A stretch of DNA of 13,522 bases, from NCBI GenBank assembly GCA_030447945.1, contig JAUJNV010000090.1, positions 1-13,522 on the forward strand. The letters run 5' to 3'. The translations under genes and the position numbers were made by a program. The stretch is from Fimbriimonas sp. GTDB lineage: Bacteria; Armatimonadota; Fimbriimonadia; Fimbriimonadales; Fimbriimonadaceae. Under the pieces are notes generated by a model. The model was not told the origin of the DNA and made no database searches. It worked only from the letters and a program-made list of their open reading frames with translations. Within the stretch, counting starts at the first letter, position 1. Every line of letters starts with the position of its first letter. Of this stretch, positions 7,395 through 13,522 are shown in pieces.

Positions 7395-9493
7395 GCCCGC
7401 GCCTTCAGCCGCTTCTGCACGTCGCGCAGGGAGGCGCGGATGCCCGCGACGATCTGCGCGTCGATCGGCTCGGGAGAGTACAGGAGCGCGCACGAAGCGC
7501 CCCGTTCAGCTCCTCGACGGCCTGAGTGGCCCCGTTGAGCGAGGGCCGCACGGCGGCCACGTATTCGTCGGGCGTCTGCTCAAGTCGTTTACGAATGCCG
7601 GTCGCCCTCCTCAGAGAGCGCACGAAAGCGCCGTAGGCCCGCTCGACTTCCGTCCGCTCCATGCCCGGCTTACGGCCCGCCAGCACGGCCCTCGCCCCGA
7701 GAATGAGGGCGCCAAGGACACCCAGGACGATGAGGATGTCTAGTCCGGTCCGCACCACGCCCGCTTGTACCATGGAGAATCGTCGGTAGAGGTGCCGCGA
7801 CGGCCGCCGGGAACGGCGTCTGCCCCTTCCGTCGCGTCGAAGACGACCCAACCGACCCCTCGAAGAAAAGCTCGGCCCACGCGTGGGCGTCGGCTTCGAC
7901 GACCACTTGGCTCCCGTCGCTCAGGGTGCGACGAGGGTCTGGCAGATAGCCGGTCGCGTAGCGCGCGGGAATCCCCTGGGCGCGGGCCATGAGCACCATG
8001 GAGCTGGCGAAGAGGTCGCAATACCCTTCCTTGCCCGCGAAGTGGAAATAAGCGACTGGGTCCTCGTTGAGCGGCGTCCGGTCGGCGTTGATGTTGTACA
8101 TCGCGCGCCCCTCGATCACCCGCTTGATGGCTCTCGCCTTCTGATAGTCGGTCCCCGCGTTGGACGCCGCCTCAGCCGCGAGGGCCACCACGCGAGGATC
8201 GATCCCCTTGAGGCCCCGCGTATCTCGAAAGACCTCCGGGAGATCGCGCACCGCATGCCGAGCTCCTTGCGCATCCCGGGCGACAACCGGCTCCGCCCGG
8301 AAGGCCGTCTTCTCGGTGTCTCCCGTCAGCTCTAGTTGCCCGTCCGGCCGCCGGCGCACGAGACCCCGGCGCGCGATCTCCCGCACATCACCGGGTACGG
8401 GGAGGATGCGAGTCGGCACCAACGGACGGATTTCGTAGCGGAAGCTCACACGCCGACTGGGTTCAATGGCCGCCACCGAGGCATCCGCGATGATCCGGCC
8501 CTTACTAACCGTGCCGTCGAACGACCCATCTGATCCGGGCGAGGCAGGCGGGCCGAACGCCGGGCGCCACCGGCCGTCGTCGTAGACGTCGTAGACGGCG
8601 GTCCGCAGATACCTGAGTCGGTCGAGCTTCGCCTCGTAGAGCTGGGTGTCGAGCAGATTGATGGGGCCGCGCCCGATGCGCACCGAGCCCTGCTCGCTCC
8701 GGTTCACGATCGACGGCGGGCGGCGGGCCAGCGAGCGTGGAAGGTTGACTTTGACGACCCCCGAAATCCCTTTCACGGACTCCTCGATCACCGGCGCGCC
8801 GATAAAGCTGACCAGCACCACGGCCAGCGCCGAGCCCAGAGCCCAGCCGGGGCCGGCGAGCCAGCGCCAAGGGCCGGTCTGAATGCGCTCCAGTTGGTCG
8901 ACAGGTTGGTCGGGAAGGCCATGGACGGCGATCTCATGCCCGAAGTAGCCGGAAGCCGCCGCTTGATGCAATGCCTCGCGGCTGCGGGCTCTGGCAAACA
9001 GCGTGCACAGGCACACGAGGAAGCCGAAGAACGCGTAGATCACCTCGCGGAAGGTGTCGTAGCATCCCACGAGTCCGAAGAGGGCGATGCAGGGGATCGC
9101 CTGAAAAAGAAGCGTCGCGTCGCGCCAGGCGAAGAAGCTTCCCACGACGAGCACCCAGGACACCCGGCCCGCAACGATCAACTCCCGGTCCAGCGGAAAC
9201 CCCTCTTCGGGGAGCAGAGGGTTTACCGGCAGGACGAGAAAGAGGAACGCGACGATAGCGGCGGCGGTGTAGAGAATGCCGTCGAACTTGAGGATCGGGC
9301 TCCGTCCGAGAGCCAGTCGGATGAGGTAGCTGGCGGCTGTGCCGCCGAACACCAGGAGGCTGAGCACGATCCCGAGACTCGGGTTACGCAGCCCCATGCC
9401 GATGCTGTAGGCGGCGAGCGCACTCCCGGCGCCCATGAGCGCGTAGTCGACGGCGCCAATTCCTACCCTATCTCGCGGAAGCCGCAGTACCAA
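7391..9493 (-). CDS. Membrane transglutaminase-like protein (DUF3488/TGc with C-terminal DUF4129-like segment)
   Basis: Inner-membrane protein with an extracytoplasmic transglutaminase/protease-fold domain. About five hydrophobic segments lie in residues 14-165, with another at about 217-235, then a soluble region and the TGc core: Cys492 in GYCDLFASSMVLMARAQGIP, His537 in EADAHAWAELFF, and the triad Asp in VVFDATEG (codon 7836-7838) after a frameshift. Past the core come another membrane helix (LDILIVLGVLGALILGARAV) and a DUF4129-like tail (ERAYGAFVRSLRR, QTPDEYVAAV, LLYSPEPIDAQIV), ending at TGA 7391. The TTG start at 9493 is chosen for AAGGAG 6 nt upstream; it overlaps the DUF58 3' end by 26 nt. 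Frame breaks: a C run of 4 for 5 at 7856-7859, a lost base near 7767 (restoring SPWYQAGVV), and one near 7500. Corrected length about 700 aa. Known family context: MoxR-DUF58-TGc modules. Confidence 0.9.
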
Positions 9494-10690
9494 TATCTAC
9501 TCCTTCGACCGGCATCACCACGGGCTGAGCGCCGGCAGATCGCAACACTTCTAGATACTCCGGATCTGCCGCAAGAGGAATCCGGCTAGGTGACTTCCTT
9601 TTCGCAAAAACGGCGGCGTCGTACACCAGCGCGACGATGTGGATCCCTCGCCCCCGCAACTCGGTCGCCACTCCCAGCAGATCCCGGTCTTGAACGGAAA
9701 TGAGAACGAAAACGATGCTTCCCGGTGGAAGCCCTTGAGCTCCCGCCAAGACTTCCGTTCCTACGGTCTCCTCCCGGTCCGCCTGCACTCCCGCCAGCAG
9801 CTCGTAAATCTCGGGGACGCGCTCGGTGGCCGTTCCCCTTGAGGGGCTGGCCTCGAGAGACGGAAACTCCACGCGGGCGCCTTGGCGCAGGAAAGTTTCG
9901 GCCAGGAACACCGCGTGGCCGCACATCGCTTCTAGAGTCGTCGCCGCGCCTTCGCCGATCTCCGAGCCGCGGGTGCGCTGGATTACGAAGGCGGCCGCGG
10001 TGTGGGAGCCGGCCTCGAACTCCTTGACCATCAACTCTCCCGTGCGCGCCGTGCTCCTCCAATGCACCTGTCGAAGCGGGTCGCCGGAGACGTAGCCCCG
10101 CACCCCGTACAGGTCCAGACCGGCGCCGCGCGACTGGCCGCTTTCGGCTTCGCTGATACCCCACCCAGCGGACGTCGGCAGCTCCAGCGACACGGGAATG
10201 GGCGAGGGCAGCACCGTGATTTCCGCCGGGCTGGTTTGGTAGGTCCTTCGCTTCGTGACGAGGCCGAGTGCATCCGTACCTTCGACGGTTAGCCCGCTCC
10301 AGCGATACCGGCCCCGCTTCAGAGGTCGGAACTGGTACTGGGTGCGGATAGGCAGGTCGTAGGCCGGCGCGATAGGGAGGTCGACGAGCGGTGGGAAAGG
10401 AGGAGCCGCGCCGGCAGGTTGTCCTCGATGGTGATGAGCGGCCGGCGAATGCGGCGCTCGCTCCAAACGGTGATCTCTACCGTCACCAAATCGCCTACCC
10501 GCGCGCTCGCCGGCGCCACTCGGTCGAAGCGCAGACCGCGAATCGAGAGGTGCGCCTGCAACCGGCAGACGCCGAGAGTCGCCAGGAGGCCGGTCGTGAT
10601 GTGGAAGAGAGCGGGCGCGCCGATGAGGATGGCGACGATCGCCAGGAAGGCCGACGAGACCCCCATCGCGACGCCGGCGACGTTTCTCAT
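9468..10690 (-). CDS. DUF58 domain-containing protein (one frameshift)
   Basis: DUF58 proteins are vWA-like partners of MoxR AAA+ ATPases; their precise activity is not established. The N-terminus has two membrane helices (VSSAFLAIVAILIGAPALFH, TTGLLATLGV), then a beta domain (LRFDRVAPASARVGDLVTVEI, YQFRPLKRGRYRWSGL, VTKRRTY) and the DUF58 signature GVRGYVSGDPLRQVHW then ARTGELMVKEFE (about 10020-10110). The Rossmann-like C-terminal half contains GSIVFVLISVQDRD and HIVALVYDAAVF. A one-base indel near 10400 (in NLPARLLLS / PPLVDLPIAPAYD) joins the two halves; without it the product would be truncated. The ATG at 10690 starts 1 nt after the moxR stop (TAGGATG), so translational coupling is likely. 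Corrected length about 407 aa, normal for the family. Confidence 0.93.
9500..9505 (-). promoter_or_regulatory. Shine-Dalgarno AAGGAG deciding the TTG start of the transglutaminase gene
   Basis: AAGGAG lies exactly 6 nt before TTG 9493, inside the 3' end of the DUF58 gene. It is the best ribosome site in the operon and supports the non-ATG start. Confidence 0.8.
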
Positions 10691-10691
10691 C

Positions 10692-11669
10692 CTATCCCAC
10701 CGGGGCGGGCACTGGAACTCCGGCGACGATCCGCTCGATGACGGAGTCCGTGGTCTCGCCCCGCGCCCGAATCTCGGCCCTCGGGAGGACCCGGTGGGCG
10801 AGGACCATGGGGGCGACGGCCTTCACGTCGTCGGGCTTGACGTAGCCTTCTCCCGCCATTGCCCCGTGCGCCTGCGCCGCCCGCATCAAGTGCAGAGAGC
10901 CTCGGGGCGAAGCCCCCATCAGGAGCTGGTTGCTTTCCCGTGTCGCTCGGACGATGTCGACGATGTAGTCCCGCACCACGTTGTGGACGGAGATCTCGCG
11001 AACCGCGGCTTGCATCGCCAGCATGTCTTCCAGACCGGCGACGGATCGGACATCCGAGAGCGGACTGGCCGTTCTCTGCTGGCCGAGAATGGCCACCTCG
11101 TCCGCCTTGTCCGGGTAGCCGATCGACAGGCGGGCGAAAAATCGATCGAGTTGAGCTTCGGGAAGGGGGTAGGTGCCCGTCATCTCGACGGCGTTTTGCG
11201 TCGCGATGACGAAGAAGGGCTGCGGAAGGTCGCGCGTTTCACCATCCGTCGTCACCTGCCGCTCTTCCATCGCCTCCAGCAGCGCGGACTGAGTCTTCGG
11301 CGTGGCGCGGTTGATCTCGTCCACGAGGATGACGTTCCCGAAGACGGGACCGGCACGGAACTCAAACTCCGACTCTTTCTGGTTAAAAATCGAACCGCCG
11401 GTGATGTCCGAAGGGAGCAGGTCGGGCGTGAACTGGATCCGGCGGAACTCACCTCCGATGCTCCGGGCGAGCGCCTTGGCGAGGGTGGTCTTCCCCACGC
11501 CCGGAATGTCCTCCAGCAACAGATGTCCGCCGCAGAGCAGCGTCAGCACCGCCCGCTCCACGGTGCCCCGCTTTCCCACGATAACGCCCTCGACTTCCTC
11601 GACGACCGCTCGTGAGCGCGCCGCGATGTCCGCAATCTGCAATCCGTGCCTCCCCTTCGACAGCGTCAT
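10692..11669 (-). CDS. MoxR family AAA+ ATPase
   Basis: Cytosolic MoxR-type AAA+ chaperone-like ATPase; relatives act with DUF58/vWA partners in maturation of protein complexes. Intact 325-residue frame. Walker A PGVGKTTLAKAL (K60), the family segment IQFTPDLLPSDITGG (78-92), Walker B VILVDEIN (D117, E118) followed by RATPKTQSALLEAMEERQVT, sensor-1 ATQN (156-159), and EAQLDRFFARLSIGYP (171-186) with the arginine-finger region. The C-terminal lid includes LLMGASPRGSLHLMRAAQ. The ATG at 11669 is the first gene of the minus-strand operon moxR-DUF58-TGc-holA, divergent from the glucokinase gene with 70 nt between starts. Only a weak GGGAG about 15 nt upstream could serve as ribosome site. No frameshifts. 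Confidence 0.96.
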   Translation of the reverse strand: MTLSKGRHGLQIADIAARSRAVVEEVEGVIVGKRGTVERAVLTLLCGGHLLLEDIPGVGKTTLAKALARSIGGEFRRIQFTPDLLPSDITGGSIFNQKESEFEFRAGPVFGNVILVDEINRATPKTQSALLEAMEERQVTTDGETRDLPQPFFVIATQNAVEMTGTYPLPEAQLDRFFARLSIGYPDKADEVAILGQQRTASPLSDVRSVAGLEDMLAMQAAVREISVHNVVRDYIVDIVRATRESNQLLMGASPRGSLHLMRAAQAHGAMAGEGYVKPDDVKAVAPMVLAHRVLPRAEIRARGETTDSVIERIVAGVPVPAPVG

Positions 11670-11727
11670 TGTGCCACGACTCGCTCCCGGCCGGCACGTG
11701 GTATCCGACGCACACGAGGTCAGCCGG

Positions 11728-11733
11728 TATCCT
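11728..11733 (+). promoter_or_regulatory. -10-like TATCCT, 6 nt before the glucokinase ATG
   Basis: TATCCT (4 of 6 to TATAAT, fits TANNNT) ends 6 nt before ATG 11740. There is no Shine-Dalgarno. It overlaps the second copy of a GGTATCC direct repeat (11700-11706 and 11726-11732). Confidence 0.45.
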
Positions 11734-11739
11734 TCGGCT

Positions 11740-12771
11740 ATGAGATGCGTCGTCGGCGTCGACCTTGGCGGAACGAATGTCAGGGCATGCGCCTACTACG
11801 AGGATGGCAACGAGGCCGGACGGCGGGTGAGCAACTCCTCGCGCGCCCAAGAAGGCACCGAGGCGACTCTGGAGGCGCTGGCAGACACGATCATCGAGGC
11901 GGTCGAAGCGTCCGAGGCGGCTCCGGAAGCCGTCGGCGTCGCCATACCGGGGCATATCGACGACACGGCCGGTACAGTCCGCTGGGCGCCCAACTTCGGC
12001 ACGGAGAGGAACGGCGTCTTCGAATACTGGAAGGACGTACCGATCCGCCGGCCGCTCTCCAAGCGGATCGACCTTCCCATCCACATGGACAACGACGCGA
12101 ACCTCGCCGCGCTGGGCGAGTACCGCTTCGGCAGCGGGCGCAACGACGCGAACTGCCTCGTCATGATCACGCTGGGCACCGGTGTGGGGGGAGGCGTGGT
12201 CCTCTCGCCGCGGGCCGTGCTGGGCGAGGCCCGGGGGCCACTCCTGCTCGTCGGGGGCAACAAGGGGGGCGGCGAGTTGGGGCATATGCTGATTCTTCAC
12301 AGCGGGCTCGACTGCAACGCCGGAAGCTACGGCGCGCTGGAGGCCTACTGCAACCGCGACAGCATCGTGCTCCGCGCAGTCCATCGCTTGGGTCGGGAGC
12401 GCGAGTCCATCCTCCGCGAGATGGTCGAGGGGGACCTCTCGAAGCTGAGCCCCCTTCACCTCACCCAGGCCGCCGACCGAGGCGACGAGCTTGCCGTCGA
12501 AGTGTACGAGGAGGTCGGCACGATGCTCGGCGCGGGCCTCGGGAGCCTCATCAACATCTTCGCGCCCGACGTGCTTGCGGTTGGCGGCCAAGTCGCCAAG
12601 GCGGGCGAGTGGATCATGGGCCCCGCGCGCAAGGCCGCACGAAACGTCGCCATCACGTCTCTCTTCCGGGACACGCGCATCGTCGTCGCGGAGCAGATCG
12701 AGGACGCGGGCACGCTCGGCGGCGCTGCATTGGCTTTGGAGGCACTTAAATGGAACAAGGTCCCCGCGTAG
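11740..12771 (+). CDS. ROK family sugar kinase, probable glucokinase
   Basis: Cytosolic ATP-dependent hexose phosphorylation feeding glycolysis. Intact 343 residues. Phosphate motif GVDLGGTNVRA (6-16), the sugar/catalytic segment HMDNDANLAALGEYRFGSG with D119 as expected general base, ATP loop LGTGVGGG (145-152), GELGH (178-182) with the sugar-contact residues E179 and H182, E201, and the C-terminal LINIFAPDVLAVGGQV and AGTLGGAAL. The normal zinc motif CxCGxxGCxE reads C192-N-A194-G-S-Y-G-A199-L-E201, so two of three Cys are Ala while the sugar-binding Glu is kept. The ATG at 11740 is chosen because the domain begins at residue 3 and a -10-like element sits 6 nt upstream. Its stop region overlaps the start of the small ORF. 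Sugar specificity is inferred from family likeness. Confidence 0.9.
   Translation: MRCVVGVDLGGTNVRACAYYEDGNEAGRRVSNSSRAQEGTEATLEALADTIIEAVEASEAAPEAVGVAIPGHIDDTAGTVRWAPNFGTERNGVFEYWKDVPIRRPLSKRIDLPIHMDNDANLAALGEYRFGSGRNDANCLVMITLGTGVGGGVVLSPRAVLGEARGPLLLVGGNKGGGELGHMLILHSGLDCNAGSYGALEAYCNRDSIVLRAVHRLGRERESILREMVEGDLSKLSPLHLTQAADRGDELAVEVYEEVGTMLGAGLGSLINIFAPDVLAVGGQVAKAGEWIMGPARKAARNVAITSLFRDTRIVVAEQIEDAGTLGGAALALEALKWNKVPA
12738..12742 (+). promoter_or_regulatory. Shine-Dalgarno GGAGG for the 55-codon small ORF
   Basis: GGAGG lies 7 nt before ATG 12750, inside the 3' end of the glucokinase gene. A consensus motif at ideal spacing argues that the overlapping small ORF is translated. Confidence 0.7.
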
Positions 12772-12917
12772 ACATGAAGCGAGACGAGGTGGAGATCAGC
12801 GGTGGCCGGACGCTGTACAGCTACACCTTTTCCAACGCGCCGGAGCCTGCACCCGCTCCGCCGGCCTCCGACGCAGACAGCGCGACGACTTCTGGGGATG
12901 GGGCAGCCCAGGGGTAA
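12750..12917 (+). CDS. Small conserved-looking hypothetical protein (55 aa)
   Basis: Not recognised. Starts at ATG 12750, 22 nt inside the glucokinase gene in another frame, with GGAGG 7 nt upstream; stops at TAA 12915. The N-terminal half is mixed charged and beta-like (RVDMKRDEVEISGGRTLYSY, then TFSN), the C-terminal half an Ala/Pro/Asp/Ser-rich tail (PEPAPAPPASDADS) resembling a flexible linker. No signal peptide or membrane segment. Third codon positions are mostly G/C, as in neighbours. The E2 gene starts 38 nt downstream, so the three genes may share a transcript. It might be a small accessory protein, or a detached N-terminal piece; no frame joins it cleanly to the E2. Confidence 0.6.
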   Translation: MEQGPRVDMKRDEVEISGGRTLYSYTFSNAPEPAPAPPASDADSATTSGDGAAQG

Positions 12918-12955
12918 CCTAGCTCCAACATGAGGCGAAGGGAGAGGGAGCGCGC

Positions 12956-13435
12956 ATGACCGAAGTGATCATGCCCAAGATGGGCGACGGAATGGAGGAG
13001 GGGACGCTCCTCGAGTGGCTCAAGGGCGACGGCAGTGAGGTGAAGACCGGCGAAGTGATCGGCACCATCCAGACCGACAAGGCGACCCTCGAGCTGGAGT
13101 CCCCCGGCAGCGGCGTCCTCACCGGCTTCCTTCTGCAGGGGGGAGAGACTATTCCGGTTGGCCAGCCCATAGCCGCGATCCTGAAGCAAGGCGAGAGCCT
13201 GCCCGAGGGTTGGGCCGGAAAGGACGCACAGCCCGGCTCCGGCGACTCGGTCCAAAGCGTCGCCGCTCCCAGCACACCGGCCAAGGATGCGCCGGCGCGC
13301 GCCCCGATCGAGCTACCGCAGGACCCCACGACCCCACGGATCCCCGAGTCGGAATCCTCCGAGTTCGGTGTCGTCGCCGATCAGCCGCCCGCCGCCAGCG
13401 GGCGGGGCCCGGGGGAAAGGGCCCTTCTTGGCTAG
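12956..13435 (+). CDS. Dihydrolipoamide acyltransferase (E2) N-terminal lipoyl domain, broken or partial
   Basis: The E2 core of a 2-oxo-acid dehydrogenase complex carries acyl groups on lipoyl-lysine. Residues 1-75 form a complete lipoyl domain: TEVIMPKMGDGMEEGTLLEW, the beta-turn TDKATLELES with lipoyl acceptor K42, and GETIPVGQPIAAI. The DKAT-L-E pattern is closer to pyruvate dehydrogenase E2 than to 2-oxoglutarate E2. Residues 80-150 are a Pro/Ala/Ser-rich linker. The ATG at 12956 has AGGGAG 5 nt upstream. The frame stops at TAG 13433 inside a G-rich stretch, far short of the usual ~400 or more residues. Another frame there reads KGPFLAR (13416-13436), resembling the start of the peripheral subunit-binding domain (K-A-S-P-L-A-R), so the stop is probably a sequence error and the gene continues past the window. 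Confidence 0.82.
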   Translation: MTEVIMPKMGDGMEEGTLLEWLKGDGSEVKTGEVIGTIQTDKATLELESPGSGVLTGFLLQGGETIPVGQPIAAILKQGESLPEGWAGKDAQPGSGDSVQSVAAPSTPAKDAPARAPIELPQDPTTPRIPESESSEFGVVADQPPAASGRGPGERALLG

Positions 13436-13522
13436 GGGCGGGTAGGGGGGGGGCGGGTGGCGGGAGGCCAGGCGCGGGGGGACCGAAGACTGGCACAGGC
13501 GCTCTCACTAAATAGAGCCGGC
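13435..13522. other. G-run-rich right end, probably low-quality sequence
   Basis: Five G runs of 3-9 bases lie between 13435 and 13464, followed by more G-rich sequence. No coding frame survives. It lies where the E2 subunit-binding domain should be encoded. It formally fits a G-quadruplex pattern, but base-calling error at a contig end is the simpler reading. Confidence 0.4.

Noticed and set aside
7740..7860. Programmed ribosomal frameshift in the transglutaminase gene
   Set aside because: No slippery heptamer with a downstream structure was apparent, and there are three separate breaks in the same gene within the error-rich patch.
10419..11615. 398-codon plus-strand open frame
   Set aside because: Lies opposite intact moxR and the DUF58 start; no recognisable domain and basic, biased composition.
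11449..12591. 380-codon minus-strand open frame
   Set aside because: Antisense to the intact ROK kinase; no motif, and it would run through the moxR/glucokinase intergenic region.
11646..12749. 367-codon plus-strand open frame overlapping the glucokinase in another phase
   Set aside because: Arg/Gly-rich shadow product, while the other phase encodes an unmistakable ROK kinase.
12930..12959. Mini-ORF MRRRERERA overlapping the E2 start (ATGA), as a leader peptide
   Set aside because: Its codons are just the purine-rich Shine-Dalgarno stretch read in frame; it has no ribosome site of its own.
13435..13464. Functional G-quadruplex
   Set aside because: It replaces expected E2 coding sequence at the window edge, so base-calling error is more likely.
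1..13522. tRNA, rRNA, CRISPR array, insertion sequence or phage genes
   Set aside because: No cloverleaf, spaced repeats, terminal inverted repeats or transposase/integrase motifs were seen on reading both strands.

Overview
This 13.5 kb, GC-rich window looks like chromosomal DNA from a diderm bacterium. A signal-peptide/coiled-coil porin and a membrane-anchored MCE (lipid-transport) protein imply an outer membrane. ClpC, the MoxR-DUF58-transglutaminase cluster and a ROK glucokinase next to a lipoyl-domain E2 would fit a deep-branching Gram-negative lineage such as Armatimonadota. That placement is inference only. There is no rRNA, tRNA, phage, transposon or CRISPR array; this is core and envelope gene content.

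Layout, left to right. (1) Minus strand, 1-1366: outer-membrane porin running off the left edge. (2) 1403-1434: strong terminator for clpC. (3) Minus strand, 1457-3972: clpC, an AAA+ unfoldase for ClpP. (4) 3973-4173: divergent promoter region with a short palindrome. (5) Plus strand, 4174-5657: MCE-domain protein with a beta-rich C-terminal domain. (6) 5658-5717: GC-rich hairpin made of heptamer repeats. (7) Plus strand, 5745-6252: rplI (ribosomal protein L9). (8) Minus strand, 11669 down to 6262: a tightly packed operon moxR - DUF58 - transglutaminase - holA, with 1-nt, 26-nt-overlap and 4-nt-overlap junctions. (9) Plus strand, 11740-13435: ROK glucokinase, a 55-codon small ORF, and the lipoyl domain of a dehydrogenase E2 broken near the right edge.

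A technical point dominates the reading. From about 2150 to 7860 nearly every gene is chopped by single-base indels (about twenty frame changes in the 5' two-thirds of clpC alone), while the flanks are almost clean. The affected genes include normally essential or highly conserved ones, and the indels I could resolve are mostly contracted homopolymers, so I read them as sequencing/assembly errors, not decay. Frame-corrected gene extents are given and are approximate at indels.

Notable biology: three genes (porin, MCE, glucokinase) have a TANNNT -10-like hexamer exactly 6 nt before the start codon, as expected for leaderless mRNAs. The glucokinase has lost two of the three cysteines of the ROK zinc motif. 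ClpC has Ile for Phe in its likely ClpP-docking tripeptide. A well-supported small ORF sits between glucokinase and E2. I found no clearly novel multi-gene system.
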